Made by a program: the position numbers and the translations under genes. The notes under the pieces were generated by a model, which saw only the letters and a list, made by a program, of their open reading frames with translations, had not been told where the DNA came from and searched no databases. From positions 1,657,841 to 1,721,840 of the forward strand of contig FJUW01000012.1 in assembly GCA_900074885.1 (NCBI GenBank): a DNA stretch of 64,000 nucleotides, given 5' to 3'. The DNA comes from Rhynchosporium graminicola (taxonomy: Eukaryota; Ascomycota; Leotiomycetes; Helotiales; Ploettnerulaceae). Position 1 is the first letter of the stretch; each line of letters opens with the position of its first letter. Below are positions 25,055-36,722 of the stretch, piece by piece.

Positions 25055-25844
25055 CAGAAGACGGTGGGAGAGAAGGAGAAGGAGGAGGAGGTAAAAGTGG
25101 TTAGTGATGGAGCTGAGGTTGCGAAATAAGTTTCTTTCTTTCTTTCTTTGATATGGTTTAGTATATGAGTAGGTAGGTAAGTGGGTATGCGTGAGGATGA
25201 GAGGATGCGAGGATGAATGGTTTTGGGAGAGAGAGAAAGCTTTCGAACTATAGCGCAGGGTGGGAGGGACTTTATTTTACTAGTGCGAATTCCGAATCCT
25301 AGGTACTCATTGCTTCACAATTTTGAGGTATGTTGTGTTGTTATATTTGGGTCATGTTCTGTTTTACACAACTCGATGCGATTCTATTCGGTTTGCTTTG
25401 GTTTATCGATTTTCTGAATATATGTATATTTATCCCATATATGTAATTTCGTGCCCTTCTATACAAAGACAGATTTACACCATCACCAACAGCCAGCCAC
25501 CTACCAATTGACCTCAAGTCCAACGCAATTCCAATCATAATCCCAATCGAGCTCAAGGAATAAAATCAAACTCCTGGTATTGAAAACAAGATCCGAGAAT
25601 TGCGATAGATATTGAGGCATGTGGAACGTTCTAATACCACTTCAATGCATATCGATTCGCTCCGCCATCTCTTCTATCCAAGTCCAAGCCTCATATGGAA
25701 TTCATGGACAAGTAAGAAATCCTGTTTTTCCATTACTCCATCCAAAAACTCCCGATCACGCCGTACAGAATCCGTAACGTTTCCTTTTCCTTCCAATCAT
25801 GTCCTATCGTACAGCGCGAAGTCCGCAATAAAAAGGTCGAACAT
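25055..25844. other. Intergenic region between convergent genes
   Basis: Contains the likely 3' ends of the dioxygenase and the amino-acid permease. A TTTC microsatellite lies at 25131-25148. Nothing else recognised. Confidence 0.4.
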
Positions 25845-27402
25845 CTACAAAGGCGCGCATGTAAATGCTCCACGGACGGTTCCTTCCGTGTATTGGTTTT
25901 TCTGTATTCACATCAGCACAATCCTCTGCAAAAATCCAAGATAGGTATGTCTCGAACGAGGAAACAACTCACAATATCAACCACAGTCGAATACGTCCCT
26001 GCAACAAGAACTACCATGCCGATCAAAAACACACAGGCGTTAACAGCGCTCAAAAGCAAATTCTTCCTCTCATACCACTTCCCCTCTTTAATAAGCATGA
26101 ACCAGAAGATCGCTGGGAAGTAAAAGGTAAAACCACTGATGAAAAGCGCGCTCATTATGCCAAGCAAGTCGCCGAAGAAAGGAATAGCCTCAGCAATAAC
26201 CCACGCGATCAACGTTATGGCCGCCAAAAGTCCCAACCAAGTAGCCCATCCTTTCTTCGTGTTGATGAAGCGGATGATGCTGTTTTTGTAGACGCGACCG
26301 TGGATGTAGCGTGCGACGACAGTGCCGTTGATGGAGCCCGAGATGAAGATCACGGGGAGAGCAACGCCGAATGCAACTTTGGAAATTAGAGGGCCGGCGG
26401 AGAGGAGGGCGGGAGAGTCGACGGAGGTACCGACAAATGCATAGATTAGGGAGCCGGTGAGGACGTAGATGAAGATTTCGATGAGACCGAGTGCCCAGAT
26501 GGATTTAATGTAATCGGCTGGAGTGTGCATTTCGTCCATGAAGGAGAATTGGCAGACGGCGAAGGAGTCTGGGGAGGATTAGTTGAGGTTTGGACAAAAA
26601 GGAGTAAGATTCGAAGAATGACGCCCGCTGGATTTGGGGGATTGTGAGGAAACTTACATGCGAATACAATGTTGGTAATAGCAATGAAAGCTTCAACAAA
26701 AGTAATCCCGTCCTTTGGCCACGCAGACCAATCCACCTGTTCCGGAGCCTTTCCCATCGTGATACCGGTCGCAATAACCGTAATACCAATAGCGGCCATG
26801 ATTGACGCAAAATCAATATATCCCAGAATCGCCACATCCGCAAATGATGGCGGAACAGCCAGGGCGAACAGAATCACGGCCGACACAACCCCAAAAACCA
26901 GCGAGCACGTGCCATTGTCCGTCAGATTCCCAAACGCAATGGCTCCCGTCAAACAATGACTCCCGACCAGAAAAGTCAATTCGAGGGCAAACATGGCACC
27001 AATCAACTCATATCCGAACCTTCCCCAAATCAACCTTCCGGCATCTGCATAATGTGCCACCTCTGGAAACTTGAGTTTTACTTGCCCGACAATGTGTGAT
27101 GTGTAGATGGCGACGAGACCGAGACCGACGGTTGTGATTATTCCCGCTACCATGCCGAGAGTTGCGAAGGCGCCGGGAATGGAGAGGGCGCCGAGCGCAA
27201 TGGCTTCGACGAGGAGGACGACGGTGAGACGTTTCCATCCGAGACGGTGAAAGTGTGCGGTTCCTTGCGCCTCGAGGGTTTCGACGTCGCCGATGAAGCC
27301 ATCGTGGTCGGGGCTGGGGGCGTGTAAGGCATGTTTCTTGGGGATGGATTTCTCCGAATGCGTCTCGGAGCCGGGCGTGAATGTGTTGGATGTCGTGGAC
27401 AT
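25845..27402 (-). CDS. Amino-acid transporter, AAAP (Aa_trans) family
   Basis: Exons 27402-26658, 26568-25973 and 25901-25845 encode 465 residues in consistent phase. The hydrophilic N-terminus (about 50 residues) is followed by roughly eleven membrane helices. The first, TVVLLVEAIALGALSIPGAF, holds the family's conserved 'ALGxLSxP' motif. HIVGQVKLKFPEVAHYADAG is the typical post-helix loop, and QFSFMDEMHTPADYIKS spans intron 1. The short last exon supplies NQYTEGTVRGAFTCAPL, matching the usual fungal ending. Reading through intron 2 would give an unrelated tail, which supports the splice. Family members import neutral amino acids through the plasma or vacuolar membrane by proton symport. The ATG at 27402 is chosen because the frame upstream starts only with GTG. 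The promoter side contains long TAGG and TAGAC tetra/pentanucleotide tracts. Confidence 0.9.
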
Positions 27403-27732
27403 GATGCACCAAGGTGTTTTCTTATGTGTGGGTGGTGGGCCAAGTAGAGGGCACACTCGGATCTCCCAAGATCAAAGTGAAAGATGTGCGGCCGACGACC
27501 TTGGAGATTGACTGTGAAGTAAGTGGCTGGCTGGCTATTAGACAGAATCAGAGACTGAAATAATTGATGATTTTGGGGTCGAATGAAGGATTGAATACAA
27601 ACTGTAGGTCGTTGGAGGGTAGAGAAGAGGTTTAATACCGTCCCAGACGAGACTGATGTGCCCGAAATCCGGAGTCAATCTAGGAGAATGGACCGAGGAT
27701 GATACGAGTGAGAGAATGACCGATGGAAAGGA

Positions 27733-27766
27733 ATAATGAGAATGAGAATGAGAATGAGAAAGACTA
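27733..27766. repeat. GAATGA microsatellite
   Basis: Repeats of GAATGA on the plus strand, upstream of the amino-acid transporter gene. Confidence 0.7.
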
Positions 27767-27789
27767 AACAAGTGGAGACCAAGGGGGTA

Positions 27790-28055
27790 GATAGGTAAGG
27801 TAAGGTCAGGTCAGGTAAGGTCAGGTCAGGTAGGTAGGTAGGTAGGTAGGTATGTGGTCCCCTTCCTTTCGTAAGTATCTTTGGTACCTTGTATATAGGT
27901 ACCTCCTACCTACTTTATGTATCGCACATTTGTGCTGGTTCCGATACTAGACTAGACTAGACTAGACGAGACTAGACGAGATCAGACTAGACTAGACTAG
28001 ACTGGACCAGCTATCTAGACTATCTAGACTAGGTAGGTAGGTAGGTAGGTATGCA
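27790..28055. repeat. TAGG / AGGTC / TAGAC simple-repeat cluster
   Basis: Three adjoining tracts: mixed GGTAAGGTCA units passing into a pure TAGG array (27790-27852), a TAGAC array with GAGAC interruptions (27947-28005), and a second TAGG array (28030-28052). They lie 0.4-0.65 kb upstream of the amino-acid transporter start. No coding frame crosses them. TAGG arrays are common in fungal intergenic DNA. Confidence 0.85.
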
Positions 28056-31000
28056 GTCCGACCTTGCTAGAGGGAAACCGGGGCTCTTCGCTACCATACT
28101 TCCTTCCTTCTCGTGACCAGATCATACTTGGTAGGTAGTAGGTATGGTATCCACCTAGGGTACGAAAGCTAGGTACTTACCGTTCTTGGGTCGGATTTCC
28201 CTCGGTAATGAGAGAGAGAGAGCGCAGCTCAGCTGATTCGTCGAATGCCTCCTCCTTATCTTTGGACTCCTCTTCTTTCTAGAATAATCCTTTCCTGGGT
28301 AAGGTACCTCAGGGAAGGTATCTAGATACAAGTACCTAACTTAGGGTAGTCAGTCACTTTCCTAGGTACTTCGGCACCTAGATAGTTAGAGTTACCTATA
28401 GTCATGGTTATAGTATAGTCATACTTCGAAGTAATCATAATCATGCTCGTAATAGACCTCCCTCCATCCGAATTTCGGCCAGTTTTCGTATAGTCACATT
28501 GCATCACATCATCCCCCTTCCCTTGTGCATTTCTCTCCTCGGTATATATCTTCTTCCCTTTATGCCATTTGTGCATGCAACTGAGCCGCCTCACCTCCAT
28601 CCCGCGCACATCCTCTCTCTCTCTTTCACCGACTCCACCGACTCCACCATTATTCGACCCTTCTTTTCTTTCCCCTTCCCTTCCTGCTGTCACGAATGGA
28701 TACTTTTTACCTCACACCTCCCCCAATCCCCTCCCTCTCATTCGTCACAGGTCGTCATCCGAGTCTTGATCGGCAGATCTTAGTTCGCACACGTGCAGGA
28801 GTGGATCCTCGGCACTTCTTTCCGGGCCTGTTCCAAGGATTTGTGCAATGCTTAATCCACTGGGAGCCAAAGGCCGACACACGATATCCACATGGGAAAA
28901 AGACCTAGGGATGAGCATGGATCACGAGGCACAAGTCTGAAGTACATAGCGAGATGAGCTGCTCTTTGACTCTGTGATTGATCACGCGATAATTTTATGT
29001 ATCGACGCAAGGCTGCCCGGGCAGACACAAGAGAAGACTTCAAAACGAATCGAATGATGATGTCAACCCATCCAACAAGCCACTTACCCTGCCAAGGTTA
29101 CAAACACGGCTCGGCCCGCTCTCGTCTTTTTCCCGAAGCAAACGCCGAGATGTCCCGATGCTTGTTTTTTTCCTTCTGCCAAGTTTGATCAGACCTCCAA
29201 CAGAGTTCGGTTCAGACTTGCAAAGTTGCATTTAGGAGTTGGATTATGCCGTGGTCGTATAGCTACCAATTTCCTATAACTGGGCTTACGTTCGATTTCC
29301 ACTTCTTTGCACTTTCCAGTTGCATCTTGTGGTCACATTCCAGCTCGGCTAGGTCTGAAGTTCTTCCGATGAGCGTTGGGACGGACTGTTTGAAATTGTC
29401 TCGGTTGCGGAAGGCTCTTGGAATGATTGCGCGTGGTATAGAAAGACCTCCAGAGTGAAGTTTGAGAAGGAAGGAATATGGGGAACCAGACATGAAAGAA
29501 TGGTTGTCTCGAAGCGGAGGAATAAAATAGGTGAGCGAGGAAGGTAGATCTGTTTCCTTCAGACGACCCCCAAGGGAGCTCGAAAGAGTGAGTTCCCTCA
29601 TAGTTCATCGTGCAAGTTTCATTTCTTTACCGGACTCGGATCCTCAAATGCATCTCGTCTGAGAATCCATGAATTTTCTCATCCCGCAGCCGAATCCTTT
29701 CCTCACCACCAACTTGACACCAAACGCCTTAATAGCGACCACCACATTTTCCAGATTCAGTCCCTGATGGAAGATCTGTTCACCAAGTCCACCACACCTC
29801 TCCTTCGTCATCCCAATATATCTATACTTCGATTCCAACCCCCTCTCAAACAACCACCGTTCTCATCTTCCTCCCCAACCCCGTCTTCTGATTAAACCTT
29901 TTATAAACCAGTACCAAGACGGAGTCTTCCCAACCCTCTTGATAGCCTCTCATCAATAACATTCAATCCCGATTTCTGATTCACAAATCCGACATCCAGC
30001 ACCTGGGCTCAGCACGTATCTGATAAACAGCATCAACAGCACGATACCATATCCCGGAACATAAACATACCCCGCCTTCCTTCACAGTCCCAATAAACTC
30101 ATCTCAGTTCGTTCCGAGCTCGCACTCATATCCCACTCCATGGACTAGCTCCTCTCCTCGGAACCAAAACCTGCTTTTCAAGACTGATCATTGCAACTTT
30201 CGCCCTCGGCAAAAAGCCCAATCTGCTCCCCTCCTCCTTGAAGAAGAAGAAGAAGAAAGAAAACGTTCGTAATATACACTCTCATCTACTCCGCATCAGC
30301 CAGGAACAATCTCATCCCGTCACTCTCCATGAGTCCATTGTCCGTAACAAGAGAGAGAAAGAAGTGAAGCCATGATCCCGAAATAATAAAGACATATGAT
30401 ACCCGCATTCTCATCTACCAGGCCTCACAATATCTGAAAAAAAAAAAATGACACAACACGTTCGCATCATCGAAGCGTACCAACCACATTAATCGATTCC
30501 GAGTTTCTCATCTCGCAAAACACCGAGACAGTTGTAAGTGATGAGAATCAGTACTTCTCAATAGGGGTGTGGGTGTGGCTAGATGTCCTGGAAGAGAATC
30601 ACGACGAGTCTTGAAAATATCACGGGGTGGGAACTTGGAAGATGTACTCGAGTAGGTCAATGGGATAGACGACCCTCTGTTTTCTGCGCAGGACCAACCT
30701 GTTTTCGTCACTTCGTCGGCCTTCAAGAACCTCTCCCTGCAACTTGTCACTCGCGAAGCGACAGGACAGATGTCGGAATCCGCGCTTGCTTGAACGGAAC
30801 TGGCATTCGAGAGGGAGGATTCTAGTCTGTCATTGACTCGTTGCTTCACAGCGGAAAGGTTTCGATGGGAAATGAAGACTGCTTCTCGTTCCTGGGGAAG
30901 GAGAAGAGAGAGGGAAAGTCTTGAACTGAGTTGATCCTCTGTTCTCTTTCGCTAGGTTCCTCATACCTACGTACTAGCAAAGGAAGGGATCTCGAATCGG

Positions 31001-32840
31001 GCGTGTGAGAGTCACCACCATTCGACTTCTGCTTTACGACAAGGATCCAAGACCTCTCTCTAAAAGACTGCCCTTTATGGTTTAGAACGTGCAAGCTTTC
31101 TTGCCTCCTTCAAGTGCCTTCCTGTCTCTTTTTCCTTCTTGTATACGTCTTTGCAAATGACCTAAACTTATCCTCTCCGTCCCAAGCACTCACGCTAAGC
31201 TATCCGCTTCCTTCGAGCATAGCTTCTCCTGACCGGCTCCAGTGTTTCTTCATGGTAGATCGCGCTTTATGACTTTAGATTAACTGCGCGCGCGTAGGGA
31301 GCGGGTTCGGAAACATACGGTGTTGGGTTTTATATATAGACACGCCTTTCGCTTTACATTCGAATCGCCACATCCTTGAAAGTCGCATGAACGAATATGT
31401 TCTGTTAAAGTGGCTGCTAGTCTGATACGCGGTGTTTTTCTGCCTTGTGCCCGCGGTAGTGAGTTTCCCTGCAGAGCCATTGAAGTCGTGCTTTCAGGTA
31501 CTTTAAGACATGGTATCTACGCCTTCTCGCCTTCGCACTTTTAGCTGACATTTGATAAAGCTACCCATACTTAGAATTCGGGCTGCGAATACCCACCTAC
31601 TGCTGTGATTAGCGGACATGCTTTCATGGGTGGGTATCCCTGTCGGTAAAAGTTATTAGAAAAGAAAGGGATCTCGAATCTGAGGGGCAAGAGGTGTGCC
31701 TGGGTTATGTTTTAAGAGAGATATCTTTATATTCCTCTCTTGTAGGCCTCTTTCTGTTTGTTGATCATTTGCAAGCGCTTTCTCGCCTTCTTCGGAAGTT
31801 CGGATGCTTAATCAGTATACCTCGCTTAAGCATCGCCGAAAATGCAGGTTGTTGATGAAGTCGAGCAGGATCGCTTTTACTGGATAAATTGATTTCTCAA
31901 AACAGCTTGGAGGCTGACGAGAGGATGGAATTACTGGAGCCTAGGGAATAAGATAAGGATCCAGCCAATCGCTGTCTTGGTTTTGTACTCTTGATGGAAA
32001 TATTTTACAAAGATACACATAAGACGAAAATAACAGGTGGCATGACCGTCTCGGTGGTGCTTTGATCTCAGCACGCACCATCTCATTACCATCGTCTCCA
32101 ATAACGCCGCGATATCCTTCATGAAGTAAATACTTCACTGTTGAACTTCCATTATCGAGGCCCGTTCCGTCATCTCGTTGTCCCTTCCCGTCCTATCATC
32201 AAGCCGTCACTACCCCGAGGCAAAGCACTAGACGAAATCAATCAAACAAGTCCTTCAAGATGCTTGCTTTGATACAGGTGAGTGCTAGGTACTGGTGATC
32301 CATACATTCGCTAAAACTTAGAACCACATACGACGAGTCGACGCGCGAAACATACACCCATCACTGAAGTACCTGGCGTAAATATCGCGACAACACTCGG
32401 TGGAAGGTCATCGATGATTTCTTTGAAGTTCAAGGAGAGAAGTCTGACTGCTGTAAATGGGAATCGATGTATGACGAGACTTTCGAGAGGGGAGAAAGGG
32501 GAGAGAGAGAGAGAGGTCTGTTCCATGATATCGATCTCCAACTAACTTGGTAAACACCCAATTGAGGAGCAAAATTTGTAATCTTCATGATCTGTCACCT
32601 CCGATAAAGCAATATTAGAGCTTGGCTATCAGGCTAATAGCTCCTCTCATGAGCTACGATATTGTCCGACATGAATTATTGCGAATCGGAGACTCTGATC
32701 AGGACTGTTTATTAGAGATAATTCAGATGATCAGAATTCGGTTTCTTTTTACCCCGTATTTACTATCGTGCCGTCGCCTTCGCAAGGGTTTGTACTTCTG
32801 AAGACTGGAGCTCTGTGTGTGACATATATTTAATCAGTTA
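28056..32840. other. Gene-poor stretch
   Basis: Nearly 5 kb without a gene I can support. A GAAGAA tract lies near 30240. The minus frame 29644-29853 is weakly coding-like (a basic Lys/Val/Gly-rich stretch ending MDSQTRCI) but has no recognisable domain and a stop just upstream. No RNA genes seen. Confidence 0.35.
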
Positions 32841-32841
32841 T

Positions 32842-32996
32842 TCTGATTCTGTTGGTTTTGCTGGATATGGTGATTCTGGTGATTCTGGTGATTATGTCGA
32901 TTATCTTGATTACTCTGATTACTCTGATTACTCTAGTTACATTGATTACACTGAATACTCTGATACTCTGGTTACTCTGGCTACTCTGATTATTAT
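32842..32996 (+). repeat. Degenerate 9-base minisatellite (GATTACTCT-like)
   Basis: About sixteen imperfect tandem units of the type GATTCTGGT / GATTACTCT, staying in one frame, so that the + frame reads a run of Asp-Tyr-Ser/Gly. The surrounding open frame (32815-33063) starts at a non-ATG codon and has no other coding sign. I treat it as a minisatellite, not a gene. Confidence 0.6.
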
Positions 32997-33739
32997 GATC
33001 ATGACCTATACTCCTACGGCCAAATATCCTTCTACACATACAACCGTAACTGTAACTGCATGACAGAAATCAATCGTAACAGAAGTACCCTTCGAGGAGA
33101 TTAGGAAGAACTCTCAGACCTTCTCGTAGACAAAAATATCGACAACCCTTTCCTATGTCAGATAGTCTACTTGATCCAACTTATCAACTATCCATGGAAC
33201 CTAAACCCACGTCTAGCTCTCCTGGTATATCATTCGACTATCATAGGATCACCTAGCAGTTTCAAGTTCTATCTATCAGTAATATTTCTGAAAATTGACA
33301 AGTAATTCTACCACGTGAAGTCTCCGATTCGTATTCGCCAAAATCCTGGCTAATAGGGAAGAAATCGACCTCTTGCTAGCTAATTGGTAATATCATATAT
33401 GGTTAATCGGACGGTGCAGATCGACATTGACCTACCTACGCACGAGCTTCGAGGAGAAGACTCTTGACTTTTCGAGAAATGTCAAATCAGCGTGAGGTAC
33501 GTCAATAACCTCAAGTATGTTCAATCGACGATATCGAATACGGAAAAGTAAGAATGCGAGAACATAGGAGTTTCTAATCAGATATGGGGTTCCCAACAGC
33601 ATGTATAGAGACGTATCACGTATCTTGTCATTATCCTTGATTTTTCCATGTAGTCATTAGCATACCACTTCATATCCCACCTTTCTAATCTTCCAAACCT
33701 AATGTCTTCAGAATCTTTTTGAAATCGGGTGTTCCGAAG

Positions 33740-33930
33740 TGTTGAAAGGATCTCTTTGTCCATCACGTGAAAGGAGGTCCCGAAACAGTCTGAGATATTC
33801 GATACTGTGTAGCGAAGGTCTCAGCCCTTATAACGTAGTAATAAAGGAACATGATTATATAGGTAGAGTGAGAACTCCCCTAAGGAGTTCCTCACGCTCA
33901 TATAATATATCAAGTGTACCCAAAACGAAA
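33740..33930 (+). repeat. 5' LTR of the copia element
   Basis: 191 bases, starting TGTTGAAAGG and ending CAAAACGAAA, directly followed by the primer-binding site. It differs from the 3' LTR at seven positions, all transitions. Confidence 0.93.
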
Positions 33931-33955
33931 GGTTATAAGATAATCCCGCGCCTTA
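33931..33955 (+). promoter_or_regulatory. Probable primer-binding site (half-tRNA type)
   Basis: Directly after the 5' LTR comes GGTTATAAGATAATCCCG. Its start is complementary to a tRNA anticodon loop reading CUUAUAACC, which has a UAU anticodon (Ile). Priming from an internally cut tRNA half is known for Drosophila copia and several relatives. The identity of the primer tRNA is inferred. Confidence 0.5.
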
Positions 33956-36531
33956 ATCTGCGCCAAAATATAACTTCCTCAAGTACACGCCCGACATGAT
34001 ATTTTCCAACTTCCAATCAGCTTTCTAATCGAAGCTCCCCACGGAAAACACACTACAAGGCCAAATCAACTACGCTAGCTTCATCCGCGAATTCAAAGCG
34101 GAATACCTCTCTGAGGGCATCTGGGAAATCTTCACAGGCGAAGAGCCCGTCCTCGAAAGACCTCCAAGACCGCAAGCACCAGACCTAGAGGCCGCTATCT
34201 ACAGGATCAGAGCAGGCGATAACGAACCTATTCAACGAGGAAAACGACAAGCTCTCCAAGATAGAATAGTCGAGTATCAGCTCGCAGTACAAACGTACAA
34301 ACTCCTCAACGATGACTACCGTTCACAAGCAAAAATGGTAGCCAAAGCAAAAGGGCTACTCCTCCTTCGGATCGACCCCGGACTCAGACACAACATACGG
34401 AGTCAGGACACATCACAAAACTCGTGGTAACAAAACCATCGGAACCAAAAGGCGACGCCTCGGACAACTACTCAAAAACGATTGATCGCCATGATCCAGA
34501 CAACTTCGGATGCACTCTATGTAAGACAAAGAAGCGAAAAAACTGCAACGCAATCCCCGGGATCTCGCCCTGCCTCTACTGCGTCACGAGAAACTTCCAA
34601 AAGAACCAGTCATGCGTACTATGGTCCGAACCACTCACCAACGAAGCGTTCAGGCTGTCCTTCTGGGAAACCACCAAAGACCAAGACGGAGAGCTCACGG
34701 TATCGCTGAAATCGAAAGCGGATGCGCCCGTAAAGCCAACAAGGGGGCCACGGGTAAGGAAAGAGAATAACCCAACCATATACGACACGTCCACCGACAG
34801 CAGCGCATCCGACTCACAGGGCGAAGACTCATCAGACGACAACGACAGTGGACCAGAAACTATGGCACTATCGGCAATAGCAACAACAATCGACCTAGCA
34901 ACCGCACCTGATCCACAATCGTACAAGGAAGCACTCTCGGGCCCGGAAGCACCACTCTGGAAGGAAGCAATAGAAGCTGAATATAACAGCCTCCTCCAGA
35001 ACAGGACATGGAAAGTAGTCCGCATGCCAAAAGATCGCAAACCACTCACCACAAAATGGACGTTTCGGAAAAAACTAGGTGGTGAAGGAGAAATCACGCG
35101 ATACAAAGCACGCATGGTCGCTAGAGGCTTCCAACAAATTGAGGGCTTCGACTTCACAGAAACGTATTCTAACGTCGTCAAAGCCGCCTCGTATAGAATC
35201 CTATTCGCCATGACAGCACTATATGGCTGGCACTGCTATCAAATAGACATAACTACAGCATTCCTCAACGGAGACATCGATGAAGAAATCTACATCAGAG
35301 CACCAGAAGGATACCCAGAATCACACGGAATAGTCCTCCTGCTCCAAAAAGCACTCTACGGACTGAAACAGGCACCAAGACAGTGGTACAAAAAACTTCG
35401 CAACTGGCTGATAGAAACACAATAGAAGGCATCCGAATACGATGAATGCGTATTCATCAAACAGAATCCACTACTGATAATCACAGTCTACGTGGATGAT
35501 ATCAACATATTCGGACCAGCACTATCAACCATTCGAGACTTCATGCAACAAATCTCGTCAAAATTCCCCATTACCGGAGGCGACCCTGTCTCCTACTACC
35601 TAGGAATGAAAGTCACTCAAACCAGAAGCGGACTTCACATCGGGCAATCCGTGTACACGAGACAAATCCTGAACCGATTCGGAATGACGCCAACCAAACC
35701 ATCCCCGATACCACTAGACCCATCAGCGAAACTGACACAAGAGAAATCAGCACTAGCATCAACTAGCTTTCGACACCAGTTTCTCTCCAAGATAGGGTCT
35801 ATCAACTACAATCAAACCAAGACACGACCGGACATAGCGTTCCCGGTATCGTACGCCTCAAGATTTGGAAAGAACCCAAACCAAAGCCACATGGACGCAC
35901 CAAACCAAATCCTAGCCTACCTCTCGGGAACCTCGACACTAGGACTCAACTACTCGAAGGAAGGCAGTTCGAAAATAGAAGGATGGGTCGACAGTGACTA
36001 GGGCGGAGACTCCGACACCGGCAAATCTACAACAGGATACATCTTCAAACTCGCAGGATCACCAATCTCATGGTGCTCACAACTGCAGAAGACAGTATCC
36101 ACATCATCGACACACGCAGAATACGTGGCCGCATCAGACGCAACCAAAGAGGCGGTATGGCTCTTGGGCTTCTTCAACGAACTCAACAAAGCCATGGGAA
36201 AGGAAATTCAGCCCGGAATAGTCCTGCATATCGACAACGCATCCGCGCTGAAGATCACGAAGAATCCAGAGTTCCATAGACGAACCAAACACATAGATAT
36301 ACGCTACCACTATATCCGAGAATGCGTCGAAAGTGGCCAGATCATTCCTCAATGGATCTCAGGCAAAGAAAACATCGCCGACATACTAACTAAACCACTC
36401 GCCAGACCGCAATTCAGTAAACTCGTCAAGGAAATGGGACTTACGGAGGCACCATCAGCGGAGGAGGTGACTCGAGCAAGGGGGAGCTCACGTCACGTGA
36501 CTTTCACGTGATGTACTCGAGTCAGGAGGTA

Positions 36532-36722
36532 TATCAAAAGGATCTCTTTGTCCATCACGTGAAAGGAGGTCCCGAAACAGTCTGAGATATTCGATACTGT
36601 ATAGCGAAGGTCTCAGCCCTTGTAACGTAGTAACAAAGGAACATGATTATATAGGTAGAGTGAGAACTCCCCTAAGGAGTTCCTCACGCTCATACAATAT
36701 ATCAAGTGTACCCAAAACGAAA
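36532..36722 (+). repeat. 3' LTR of the copia element
   Basis: 191 bases, same length as the 5' LTR with no indels. It begins TATCAAAAGG where the 5' LTR begins TGTTGAAAGG. A purine-rich GGAGGT just upstream (36525-36530) is the probable polypurine tract. Confidence 0.92.

Larger units (their letters stand above)
33740..36722 (+). mobile_element. Ty1/copia LTR retrotransposon, internally deleted, with target duplication
   Basis: The element is 2,983 bases, with 191-base LTRs (33740-33930 and 36532-36722) flanked by the direct repeat CGAAG (33735-33739 and 36723-36727). A gag-like frame runs 33996-34430 (FIREFKAEYLSEGIWEIF is recognisable) with an in-frame TAA at 34026. The pol frame overlaps it in the -1 register from 34424 to 36511 and is interrupted by TAG at 35423 and 35999. 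It carries a cysteine cluster, then copia reverse transcriptase (WTFRKKLGGEGEITRYKARMV region, ITTAFLNG, ALYGLKQAPRQWYKKL, YVDD near 35493) and RNase H ([40 protein letters not shown]). Protease and integrase, normally between gag and RT, are missing, so it depended on other copies or was deleted later. It sits inside the sedolisin gene in opposite orientation. Confidence 0.93.

Noticed and set aside
27008..27412. 134-codon Arg/His-rich minus frame
   Set aside because: Out-of-frame shadow of amino-acid transporter exon 1.
28499..28783. 94-codon plus frame with a hydrophobic start
   Set aside because: The sequence is C/T-rich low-complexity DNA and yields Leu/Pro/Ser runs in all three frames.
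32815..33063. Asp/Tyr/Ser-rich open frame
   Set aside because: It starts at a non-ATG codon and consists of the minisatellite units; no flanking coding signal.
34576..35211. 211-codon minus-strand frame
   Set aside because: Antisense shadow of the copia reverse-transcriptase frame.
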